Positions 1 through 6,082 of a stretch of 6,832 nucleotides of DNA are shown one piece after another. The position numbers were made by a program, and so were the translations under genes. This DNA is from Gammaproteobacteria bacterium. GTDB taxonomy: Bacteria > Pseudomonadota > Gammaproteobacteria > Competibacterales > Competibacteraceae. Positions within the stretch are counted from its first letter, which is position 1; every line of letters begins with the position of its first letter. The DNA is taken from the NCBI GenBank assembly GCA_020047885.1, contig JAIFNF010000224.1:1-6832 (forward strand). Direction: 5' to 3'. The notes under the pieces are model-generated. The model did no database searches and had not been told where the DNA came from. It was given only the letters and a program-made list of their open reading frames with translations.

Positions 1-284
1 ATGTCAGACGGCGCGGTCGAGCCTTACTCGGATCACTTTTGGATACGCTACTGCAACCGGTAGCATGTCCTCAAAACCCAATATGAGCCACCCAATATGA
101 GCCATAATAAATACGAGATTGATGCTCAATACTGTAATGATTGTGAAATAAATTTAGAAGAGTGAAAAAACCTATGTTAAGACGCACGCCTACATATTGG
201 CTTGTACTTGTCCAGCAGATAGTTGCATCCAAACTTCCGCTGGTGTTGCCATAGTCTTACCCTCAGGTTGACTCAACGCGGCGT
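1..284. other. non-coding left edge, no supported gene
   Basis: No reading frame here looks like a protein. A frame opened by the ATG at the first base stops after 20 codons, and an ATG at 174 gives only 26 codons with no good ribosome binding site. The stretch from about 100 to 180 is clearly richer in A and T than the rest of the window, as expected of intergenic DNA. It contains a 14-bp tandem repeat (77-104) and a small perfect dyad, GTTGA-C-TCAAC (267-277), just downstream of the exonuclease gene's stop. The dyad has a 1-base centre, so it could bind a protein but is a poor hairpin. The left edge might carry the end of a gene outside the window, but nothing recognisable supports that. 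Confidence 0.5.
77..104. repeat. 14-bp tandem repeat, two copies
   Basis: The 14-base unit CCCAATATGAGCCA occurs twice head to tail (77-90 and 91-104) without a mismatch. It lies in the AT-richer intergenic stretch, outside any gene I can support. It could be a recent slippage duplication or a paired protein-binding site; nothing nearby decides between them. Confidence 0.85.
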
Positions 285-1052
285 CTAAAAATCATAATCC
301 ATGATCAACGGGGCATGATCCGAAAAGCGTTGTTCCCGGTAAATGGCGGCAGTGCGCACCTTGTCGGCCAGTCCGGGCGTGATGATCTGATAATCAATCC
401 GCCAACCGACATTTTTGGCCCACGCCTGACCGCGATTCGACCACCAGGTGTATTGATCCGGTTCGGGATTCACTGCTCGGAAAGCGTCCACCCAGTTCAG
501 CGCTCCAAAGAGTTCATCCAGCCAGGCCCGTTCTTCGGGCAGAAAGCCGGAATAGTTCTGATTAGCCCGCCAGTTTTTCAGGTCGATGTTTTTATGCGCG
601 ATATTCCAGTCGCCGCACAGAACGTAGTCGCGGCCACTGGCCTGCATCGCCCGCAAAGGTTCAGCTAGTCGCGCCAGAAAATCGAATTTCACCGCCTGCC
701 GTTCGGGACTGGAGGAGCCGGAGGGCAGATACACCGACGCCACACTGAGATTGCCAAAGCGCGCCTCCAGCCAGCGCCCTTCGGTATCGCATTCCGGCCA
801 GCCCAGCCCAATCCGCACGTCATCCGGTTCCCGGCGAGCGTACAGCGCCACCCCGCTATAGCCCTTGCGCTCAGCGTCATGGTAGTAGCAGTGATAGCCG
901 GGCGGCTGATAGATCGCCGGCGGTAACTGGTGAATCTGCGCTTTGGTTTCCTGAAGACAGACGATGTCGGCGTTCTGCCCGACCAGCCAGTCGAAAAAGC
1001 CCTTGCGGACCGCAGCGCGGAGGCCATTGGCGTTGAGGGTGATAATGCGCAC
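285..1052 (-). CDS. xthA: exodeoxyribonuclease III (AP endonuclease family)
   Basis: This 255-residue protein belongs to the exonuclease III / AP endonuclease branch of the EEP phosphatase fold, a magnesium-dependent cytoplasmic enzyme of base-excision repair that cuts DNA 5' to abasic sites and degrades duplex DNA 3' to 5'. The expected motifs are in order: N7 in NANGLRA, E35 in CLQETK, Y108 in YLPSG, D148 and N150 in GDWNIAH, D220 in GWRIDYQ, and D245-H246 in SDHAPL. The length fits the family (E. coli 268). The start codon is GTG, chosen because translation then begins with the family's canonical MRII(T/S)xNxNG; no good Shine-Dalgarno precedes it. The gene is divergent from pyrE, 86 bp apart. 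In Pseudomonas this place is held by crc, a relative whose catalytic residues are substituted. Here they are all present, so a nuclease is the better call, though a regulatory role is not excluded. Confidence 0.93.
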   Translation of the reverse strand: MRIITLNANGLRAAVRKGFFDWLVGQNADIVCLQETKAQIHQLPPAIYQPPGYHCYYHDAERKGYSGVALYARREPDDVRIGLGWPECDTEGRWLEARFGNLSVASVYLPSGSSSPERQAVKFDFLARLAEPLRAMQASGRDYVLCGDWNIAHKNIDLKNWRANQNYSGFLPEERAWLDELFGALNWVDAFRAVNPEPDQYTWWSNRGQAWAKNVGWRIDYQIITPGLADKVRTAAIYREQRFSDHAPLIMDYDF

Positions 1053-1138
1053 GGTGAAAGAGGTCGATGATCGGGTAGCAGGCTCGGGGAGCGGCTATGA
1101 TACGGCATTCCTCCCTCTCATCACCGGAATTTCCAACC

Positions 1139-1783
1139 ATGCAGGACTATCAGCGGGATTTTCTCAACGTCGCCATTGACCGTGGTGCATTGCGCTTCGG
1201 CGAATTTACCCTCAAATCCGGGCGGGTCAGCCCGTATTTCTTCAATGCCGGTCTGTTCAATAGTGGCGCAGCGCTCGCTCAACTGGGCCGTTGTTACGCT
1301 GCCGCAATTGAGGCATTCGGGCTGGAATTCGATGTGCTGTTTGGACCGGCCTACAAGGGTATTCCACTGGTCGCCGCCGTCGCTATCGCCCTGGTTGAGC
1401 AACAGGATCGTGACGTGCCGTGGTGCTTCAACCGCAAGGAAGCCAAGGATCATGGCGAGGGCGGCCTGATCGTCGGTGCGCCGTTGCAGGGTCGGGTGCT
1501 GATCGTGGACGACGTGATGACGGCGGGTACGGCCATTCGCGAAACCCTGCAGCTTCTCGAAGCGCATCGCGCTGCGCCTGCCGGCGTCCTTATTGCCCTC
1601 GACCGGCAGGAGCGCGGTCAGGGGGAATTATCGGCCGTTCAGGAAGTCGAGCGTGACTACGGGGTGACGGTCGCCAGCATCGCCACACTGAACGATCTGG
1701 TCGCGTATCTGGCCGAACGCCCGGACTATGCGGAACGCCTGGCGCAGATGCAGGATTACCGGGCGCGGTATGGCATCAAATAA
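1139..1783 (+). CDS. pyrE: orotate phosphoribosyltransferase
   Basis: This 214-residue enzyme joins orotate to PRPP to give orotidine 5'-monophosphate and pyrophosphate, the fifth step of de novo pyrimidine synthesis in the cytoplasm. It matches E. coli PyrE (213 residues) nearly end to end. Visible landmarks are the N-terminal YQRDF, the [16 protein letters not shown] segment with K26, FGPAYKGIP at 68-76, the [12 protein letters not shown] loop with K100, K103 and H105, and the PRPP-binding signature [13 protein letters not shown] at 120-132. An in-frame ATG 42 bases upstream would add 14 unconserved residues; the start at 1139 restores the family N-terminus. The Shine-Dalgarno is weak (GGAA about 8 bases upstream). 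Unlike in enterobacteria there is no rph gene directly upstream, so the classical rph-pyrE attenuation layout is absent. The 3' end overlaps the convergent flavoprotein gene by 8 bp. Confidence 0.97.
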   Translation: MQDYQRDFLNVAIDRGALRFGEFTLKSGRVSPYFFNAGLFNSGAALAQLGRCYAAAIEAFGLEFDVLFGPAYKGIPLVAAVAIALVEQQDRDVPWCFNRKEAKDHGEGGLIVGAPLQGRVLIVDDVMTAGTAIRETLQLLEAHRAAPAGVLIALDRQERGQGELSAVQEVERDYGVTVASIATLNDLVAYLAERPDYAERLAQMQDYRARYGIK

Positions 1784-2933
1784 AGCAGGCCGGATCAAGC
1801 CATTCGTGATCTTCCGCTGAATCTACCAACGCCACTGACGGCAGCATCGCTAGAGGTTCCCGCGTTCCACCGTCCAGCAACGCCGTGGCCTGTTCCACCC
1901 AGGCCGCGATCAATTCGGCGGCTGGTCGGTCTTCGCACAGATGGCAACCCTGACCGGCCCACAGCGCCATGAAGTCGGTTAAACTCTGTTCAGCGGCGGC
2001 TTGCCGAATATCCTGAGTCAGGAACAGTTGCAGGGGAAAGCCGGGTAGTTCGGCTTCGTGGGCGTGCAATTCATTGACCAGCCGGTTGCGCAACACCCGG
2101 CCATGGCGACCGGTGAAAATGCGGGTCAAGGTCGTCGCAATTTCACTACCTTGGCTGAGCAGCGCCTTGTGCGCAAGATGTGCGCCGCTTTCGGGACAGG
2201 CCAAGAAGGCCGTACCCATCTGGACGCCGACTGCGCCCAGCATCTGCGCCGCCGCAATGCCGCGTCCATCCATAACACCGCCAGCGGTAATAATGGGAAC
2301 GGCGATGTGCCTGGCTAACAGTGGCGTCAGGGTCATCGCGCCGACCATACCCTGTTCGGCATGGCCGACAAATGCGCCACGATGGCCTCCGGCTTCAGCG
2401 CCCTGGGCGACAATAAAATCGAACCCGCTTTCTTCCAGCACAATGGCTTCGAGCAGGTGCGTGGCCGTGCCGAGTAGCGTGATGCCCGCTTCGCGCAGCA
2501 GGTTCAGATAAGCGGCTTCCGGTGCCCCGAACACGAAGCTGACCACTGGGATCTGCGCCTCCAGAATCACCGCCAGTTGCTCACCAAATTCTGGCAATTC
2601 CGGCATCGGTGGCGGTTCGGGCGGCAAACCCAGTTCAGCGCGGAAGGGAGCCAATAATTCCTGGGCGCGGGCGATGCGTACCGGATCCAGCTTGGCGGGA
2701 GGGGCAGCGGACAGGTTGACGGCAAACGGCTGATCCGTCAGAGCGCGGACGGCAGCAATCGCCTGCCGCAACGGTTCGGCATGGAGATAGCCGCCGGCCA
2801 GACAGCCCAGTCCCCCGGCGTTGGACACTGCGGCGACCAGTTGTGGCGTGCCCGGACCGCCAGCCATGGGTGCCTGAATAATGGGATAGCGAAGATGAAG
2901 TCGCTCGGTCAATAGGGTATTAGGCCAGTTCAT
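1776..2933 (-). CDS. nitronate monooxygenase-family FMN protein
   Basis: This 385-residue protein is a TIM-barrel flavoprotein of the nitronate monooxygenase (2-nitropropane dioxygenase) family; class I members oxidise alkyl nitronates such as propionate 3-nitronate using FMN and oxygen. Supporting motifs are [11 protein letters not shown] at 16-25, SNAGGLGCL at 38-45, GTATHLLEA at 155-163, [10 protein letters not shown] at 177-186 with the likely catalytic H184, [15 protein letters not shown] at 215-229 and [16 protein letters not shown] at 233-248, the last two fitting the phosphate-binding part of the FMN site. I start at 2933 (MNWPN) because the 33 residues before it are unlike the family, whose first strand begins about a dozen residues later. 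A tail after residue about 354 (rich in Leu, Ala and acidic residues) appears longer than usual for the family, and its last codons overlap pyrE. The actual substrate cannot be told; related enzymes include enoyl reductases of the FabK type. Confidence 0.88.
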   Translation of the reverse strand: MNWPNTLLTERLHLRYPIIQAPMAGGPGTPQLVAAVSNAGGLGCLAGGYLHAEPLRQAIAAVRALTDQPFAVNLSAAPPAKLDPVRIARAQELLAPFRAELGLPPEPPPMPELPEFGEQLAVILEAQIPVVSFVFGAPEAAYLNLLREAGITLLGTATHLLEAIVLEESGFDFIVAQGAEAGGHRGAFVGHAEQGMVGAMTLTPLLARHIAVPIITAGGVMDGRGIAAAQMLGAVGVQMGTAFLACPESGAHLAHKALLSQGSEIATTLTRIFTGRHGRVLRNRLVNELHAHEAELPGFPLQLFLTQDIRQAAAEQSLTDFMALWAGQGCHLCEDRPAAELIAAWVEQATALLDGGTREPLAMLPSVALVDSAEDHEWLDPACFI

Positions 2934-3011
2934 GTAGGCTTGGGATTTCTCGCTGAAAGTAGCTGGAAGATTAGGCGGAATCCCGACCATTCGCCACACC
3001 GTTTGTTGACC

Positions 3012-3016
3012 GAGGA
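3012..3016 (+). promoter_or_regulatory. ribosome binding site of pgpA
   Basis: GAGGA lies 4 bases before the ATG at 3021. It selects this start over the in-frame ATG at 2940, which lies inside the region needed for the divergent flavoprotein gene's leader and would add 27 residues unlike the family. Confidence 0.65.
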
Positions 3017-3020
3017 CAAC

Positions 3021-3545
3021 ATGTCGCCCCATTCATCCGATTCACTGTCCTCCACGGTAGAGGATGTTCGCCCAAAGCCCTGCGCCCGCGTGTTTTGCGA
3101 CCCGGTGCATTTTTTGGCCTTGGGCTTCGGTTCCGGTTGTGCGCCAAAGGCGCCCGGCACCTTTGGCACACTGGCGGCCATTCCGCTGTATTTGTTGATG
3201 CAGCCGCTACCGCTGTGGATTTATCTGCTGCTTACAGCGGCTGGCTTCGCGCTGGGGGTGTGGATTTGCGACCGAACCGCCCGCGATCTGGGCGTCCATG
3301 ACCATCCGGCGATTGTCTGGGATGAGGTGGTTGGCTACTGGCTGACGATGATCGCTGCGCCGTCCGGCTGGCAGTGGGTCATCGCCGGATTCGCCTTGTT
3401 CCGGCTGTTCGATATTCTCAAACCCTGGCCGATCCGGCAGGCTGATCGAAAGGTAGGCGGCGGCTTCGGCATCATGTTTGATGATGTGCTGGCCGCCGTT
3501 TATGCGTGGCTGGTCTTGCAGGGATTGGCCTGGTGGTTACGCTGA
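3021..3545 (+). CDS. pgpA: phosphatidylglycerophosphatase A
   Basis: This 174-residue inner-membrane enzyme removes the phosphate from phosphatidylglycerophosphate to give phosphatidylglycerol, the last step of that branch of phospholipid synthesis. The length matches E. coli PgpA (172). Family motifs are all present: GFGSGCAPKAPGTFGTL at 35-51, HDHPAIVWDEVVGYW at 93-107 with the acidic metal site D101-E102, FRLFDILKPWPI at 127-138 and GGGFGIMFDDVLAA at 146-159 with D154-D155. Hydrophobic segments at about 51-80, 105-126 and 157-173 fit a membrane protein. The hydrophilic first 28 residues are not conserved. In many gammaproteobacteria pgpA follows thiL and nusB; here it stands alone, divergent from the flavoprotein gene across 87 bp, and converges on the autotransporter gene. 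Confidence 0.95.
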   Translation: MSPHSSDSLSSTVEDVRPKPCARVFCDPVHFLALGFGSGCAPKAPGTFGTLAAIPLYLLMQPLPLWIYLLLTAAGFALGVWICDRTARDLGVHDHPAIVWDEVVGYWLTMIAAPSGWQWVIAGFALFRLFDILKPWPIRQADRKVGGGFGIMFDDVLAAVYAWLVLQGLAWWLR

Positions 3546-3560
3546 TCCTGAGTGCATGCG

Positions 3561-3581
3561 AAACTACGCAGGCGCAGTTTT
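3561..3581. terminator. hairpin between convergent pgpA and autotransporter genes
   Basis: AAACT (3561-3565) pairs with AGTTT (3576-3580). With an inner CGC/GCG pairing this forms an 8-position stem around a 4-base loop; position 6 is A-C on the plus strand and G-U on the minus strand. On the plus strand the descending arm runs into TTTT (3578-3581), a short U tract that would suit termination after pgpA. On the minus strand no U tract follows the stem beyond its own TTT, and the arm touches the autotransporter stop codon. The site is placed where a shared terminator is expected, but it is weak. Confidence 0.4.
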
Positions 3582-5076
3582 AAAAAGCGACCGACAGTTG
3601 GCCGTAAAGGTTGTATCTGTCAGTCTGGTCAGCGCCGACCAAGGTCATCCCAGCGAGAGAGAACTGCGCCTGTCGGTTGAGCGCCAGGCTGACTCCGCCG
3701 GAAATCCGGCCATAGGTCTCTTCAGCCACATCGTCCAATGGCGTGGTGACCACAAAGTCCGGCGAGAAAGAAAACATGGACTCGACCGTATCCTCGCCGC
3801 CAATACCGAAATCCCGTTCAAGTTCGAGTTTAAGGTAAGAGCGGACCGGATATCCGCCCAGGGTATCCTGACGATCAAGAGCGGCTCCCAACGACGCGAC
3901 GAAACTTTCGCGATCCTGCTCCCCGATCCCTTGCGTCAGTAGTGGACTGCCCTTTTCCCAATAGGCGTCAACGCTACCCTTGGCATAACGGGCGGTCAGG
4001 AAAGGTCCGAAACGCAGGTTATCCTGTTCAAATAAATAGCCGCCTTGCAAACGCCCGGTATAACTCCAGCCATCGGTATCCGCTTCTACCCGGGTGGCGC
4101 CACTGAAGCGGTTGGATGAAAAATCAACCGTGCCGAGCGTTGCAATCACATCGAGGTAATATTGCGATTGCGAAAAGGAGCCGAAACCACCGATTTGATA
4201 GCTGGTGGCGTCGACGCTACCCAGTCCCTGGTGAATATCGCTATCCGAGTTTGCAAAATTAACGGCGATGCCCAATGTGCTCATGGGATTGATTCGAAAA
4301 TCCGCGCCCAACGTGGCCGAGCGAATGCTCTGCTCATATCCCAAGGCTCCTAATGTACTGTCCCGATCCGCCTGTCCATAGCTTAATGTGGCAAAAAAGG
4401 GACTCGATGAACAGACCGGGTCGTGTTTTACCGGGCTGCCTGCGCCATCTGCTCCAATAGCCAGTGGTGGCTGATCCATGCAGAATCCAGAGCGCCCCTG
4501 ATCCAGCCGATTCTCTAGCACAGACGTAAAATGCAGGGAGATATCTTCCAGCAAACCGACATTGACCCGGGACACTTCAGGCGCGAAGATGAAATTTTGC
4601 GCGACGGTCCTGGCTTGATCAAAAGTCAGATTGCCAAACTGATCGGCGATGGGATTGGTGTCATTAACCGCGGTTTGCATCGTGAATAAAAAATTGGTCG
4701 CATCTAGTCCCTCTCCCTGGCGAGCATCGATGGTCTGTACATCCTGTTCGGTACTCGCCACCTGGATAATCATGGCTCGATTGAATAGACCGGGTTGACG
4801 AAGAATAGAGATCTTGTCATTGCCAAATTGAATAATCGCCATCCGGTTATAGAAACCTGTCTGCAAGACTGCTGAATCCGAACTAACATTGTCTTCGACA
4901 ATACTGACTGAATTGGATACGTTTTCTTGGGTAATCGTAATCGGCGGCGTCACGGACTGAAAATCAGCCCCGTCAATGCTCACCCGTGAATCCGCTAGTG
5001 CTATAGCGGAGGAGATACAGGAAAAAGCAGAAATCGCGAGAACCTGGAATCGTGACACTGAATGCGCTTTCAACAT
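3580..5076 (-). CDS. curlin-repeat passenger fused to autotransporter-type beta-barrel
   Basis: This 498-residue protein has a signal peptide (about 1-28, ending SSAIALA before DSR), then a curlin-type domain: Q50, E61, Q72, Q83, Q94 and Q105 stand exactly 11 residues apart, with Gly or Asn two residues after the first five (N52, N63, G74, G85, G96) and Asn five after three of them (N55, N77, N99). The unit QPGLFNRAMIIQ fits the curlin pattern QxGxxNxAxxxQ perfectly. A linker follows (about 106-224) with a helix-like stretch near 170-195 that could thread the barrel and two cysteines (C199, C222). Residues about 225-498 are alternating amphipathic strands ending YGQLSVAF; the terminal Phe is the signal for outer-membrane barrel assembly. 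The 11-residue period is that of CsgB, the curli nucleator. I infer a surface-anchored amyloid-like domain. A frame extension to 5223 is rejected because it runs through a palindromic repeat. No name is assigned. Confidence 0.87.
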   Translation of the reverse strand: MLKAHSVSRFQVLAISAFSCISSAIALADSRVSIDGADFQSVTPPITITQENVSNSVSIVEDNVSSDSAVLQTGFYNRMAIIQFGNDKISILRQPGLFNRAMIIQVASTEQDVQTIDARQGEGLDATNFLFTMQTAVNDTNPIADQFGNLTFDQARTVAQNFIFAPEVSRVNVGLLEDISLHFTSVLENRLDQGRSGFCMDQPPLAIGADGAGSPVKHDPVCSSSPFFATLSYGQADRDSTLGALGYEQSIRSATLGADFRINPMSTLGIAVNFANSDSDIHQGLGSVDATSYQIGGFGSFSQSQYYLDVIATLGTVDFSSNRFSGATRVEADTDGWSYTGRLQGGYLFEQDNLRFGPFLTARYAKGSVDAYWEKGSPLLTQGIGEQDRESFVASLGAALDRQDTLGGYPVRSYLKLELERDFGIGGEDTVESMFSFSPDFVVTTPLDDVAEETYGRISGGVSLALNRQAQFSLAGMTLVGADQTDRYNLYGQLSVAF

Positions 5077-5082
5077 AAGCAA

Positions 5083-5087
5083 CCTCT
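5083..5087 (-). promoter_or_regulatory. ribosome binding site of the autotransporter gene
   Basis: On the minus strand AGAGG stands 6 bases before the ATG at 5076. It decides the start, because the protein then begins directly with a signal peptide (MLKAHSVSRF followed by a hydrophobic core). Confidence 0.7.
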
Positions 5088-5120
5088 GGGATATCCGCGT
5101 ATCGATCATCATTCGAGAAA

Positions 5121-5186
5121 TTAGCCACGAAAAAACACGGAAAATTCTTTCTTTTTCTGTGTCATTCTGTGTTATTCCGTGGCTAA
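5121..5186. repeat. 66-bp imperfect palindrome with 10-bp internal periodicity
   Basis: TTAGCCACG (5121-5129) is perfectly inverted as CGTGGCTAA (5178-5186), and with a few mismatches the pairing extends to arms of about 24 bases. The right half is three 10-base steps, TCTGTGTCAT, TCTGTGTTAT and TCCGTGGCTA (5156-5185). The look is that of a mobile or REP-like intergenic element; similar CACGAAAA/TTTTCGTG-type palindromes are scattered in several bacterial genomes, as I recall. It lies between the paralogue's stop (5220) and the autotransporter start (5076), so its transcript hairpin could end or slow transcription between them. Confidence 0.8.
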
Positions 5187-5219
5187 AATTCTCATGTTTG
5201 GCTGGAGTGGGGATGGGGA

Positions 5220-5888
5220 TCAAGGTCTGGGGAAAAGGGGGCGCATACGGCTGCGCATACGGTCTTCGAATTCATTAGCCGTCGGAAAGTCGGTGCCCCC
5301 GTTACTCGTCCTCCGGGTAGACGGACAATAATCGGTGTAATCCTGTGAACCGTGCGTAAAACGATCTCGGCCAATCGGTAGCGTGGCATTACCCGAGGAT
5401 TCGCGACCGGGCGGGATAGCACTGTACTGAGTCGTGTTATCCGGATCATCAGGTGTTTTGACCGCGCCGATTTTATCGGGATCACGCCCTTCACTTTGCC
5501 TGAATTCCCTGGCGGTCGAAATGCCGGAATCCGGTTCATTAGTCTTGCTGGCCCGTGGATCATCGACACGATCTTGCAACCGGCGAGTGAAACGATCCTG
5601 GTCAATCGAGGGTTGTGTCGCGCCGCTTCCTGAAGACCTGCGACTTCCCGAGTCGCCACTGCTCTGAATCGTAATATCGGTATTGCGGCCATCCCGGGTG
5701 ATGATTTTTTGGCCATCGGGCGTTTTGACAACCTCGGTCGTCCTCGGGCCACTGCCCCCGCTTTGCCGGATAACCGAGGTCGAGTTGCCCTGTTGGTGAA
5801 CCTCGGCAGCAGTGCATTCAACCGCGTTGAAAGTCATACCGAAGAGGATGGCGATGTACCCACGATAAATTGCATTCGACGAAGCCAT
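5220..5888 (-). CDS. exported curlin-like paralogue with internal duplication
   Basis: I do not recognise a named family. This 222-residue protein is a paralogue of the lipoprotein encoded just upstream: residues 1-100 align almost without gaps, including VIRQSGGSG, KTPDGQKIITRDG and TDITIQSS. The N-terminus is a signal peptide, but the residue before C25 is Glu (AVEC) where the paralogue has LAGC, so lipidation is unlikely and ordinary cleavage near 27-29 is more probable. GNSTSVIRQSG (34-44) and GRNTDITIQSS (67-77) are curlin-like strands 33 residues apart. The second half repeats the first at low similarity: VKTPD at 54 and 143, DRFT at 98 and 175, STAREF at 124 and PTANEF at 202. The rest is polar, rich in Arg, Asp, Ser, Thr and Pro, and probably disordered. 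It may be part of a curli-like surface assembly with its neighbours; this is inference from repeats and position. Confidence 0.75.
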   Translation of the reverse strand: MASSNAIYRGYIAILFGMTFNAVECTAAEVHQQGNSTSVIRQSGGSGPRTTEVVKTPDGQKIITRDGRNTDITIQSSGDSGSRRSSGSGATQPSIDQDRFTRRLQDRVDDPRASKTNEPDSGISTAREFRQSEGRDPDKIGAVKTPDDPDNTTQYSAIPPGRESSGNATLPIGRDRFTHGSQDYTDYCPSTRRTSNGGTDFPTANEFEDRMRSRMRPLFPRP

Positions 5889-6070
5889 AGGTCGCTCATT
5901 CCTCCTAATATTAGTGAGTGTCGCCTGGCTGTCTGGAGTAGCGCCGCGGCAGCTTTAGGGACGACAAAAAACAAGACTCGCCTAGGTTCGCGAAAGATTG
6001 GATTCAGTGATCTGTTCCCAGTACGGCCTACTGCTGGGGATTGGATTCAGTGATCTGTTCCCAGTACGGC
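5889..6070. other. intergenic region between the two paralogues
   Basis: No gene is seen in these 182 bases. The right third is taken up by a 43-bp tandem duplication. On the minus strand a short stem (TCGC/GCGA around 8 bases) is followed within a few bases by TTTTTT (near 5965-5972), a poor terminator candidate for the lipoprotein gene. Near 5901-5912 comes the AGGAGG of the next gene. No clear promoter pair was found. Confidence 0.5.
5901..5906 (-). promoter_or_regulatory. distant ribosome binding site of the 222-residue paralogue
   Basis: A perfect AGGAGG (minus strand) lies 12 bases before the ATG at 5888, longer than usual. A closer ATG falls in the gap but is out of frame with the protein. 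The alignment of the first residues with the neighbouring lipoprotein supports the start at 5888. Confidence 0.5.
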
Positions 6071-6082
6071 CTACTGCTGGGG
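5996..6082. repeat. perfect 43-bp tandem duplication, two copies
   Basis: The bases 5996-6038 are repeated exactly as 6039-6081, with one further matching base at 6082; the flanking bases on both sides differ. Each copy contains CTGCTGGGG and CCCAGTACGGCCTACT, which can fold as an interrupted hairpin (CCC/GGG and AGTA/TACT around CGGCC). The right copy contains the stop codon (6071-6073) and last codons of the lipoprotein gene; the left copy is the same sequence displaced into the downstream spacer. The exactness suggests a recent event. Confidence 0.95.

Noticed and set aside
174..254. A 26-codon plus-strand frame starting at 174.
   Set aside because: No good ribosome site, no recognisable features, and the length is within chance.
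1096..1101. TATGAT as a -10 element for pyrE.
   Set aside because: There is no acceptable -35 hexamer 16-18 bases upstream, so the match alone is not enough.
3478..3942. Long plus-strand frame opposite the autotransporter barrel.
   Set aside because: It is the antisense shadow of the barrel-coding sequence and of the pgpA end, without homology I recognise.
5077..5223. N-terminal extension of the autotransporter frame to 5223.
   Set aside because: It runs through the 66-bp palindrome and lacks signal-peptide character; the ATG at 5076 has a good AGAGG and is followed at once by a signal peptide.
5192..5821. A 209-codon minus-strand frame over the longer paralogue.
   Set aside because: It lacks a signal peptide and any repeat shared with neighbours, whereas the frame 5220-5888 aligns with the adjacent lipoprotein and has ribosome site AGGAGG.
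5996..6082. CRISPR or attachment-site interpretation of the 43-bp repeat.
   Set aside because: The two copies are directly abutting with no spacer, there is no cas gene or integrase nearby, and the duplication is confined to one gene's 3' end.
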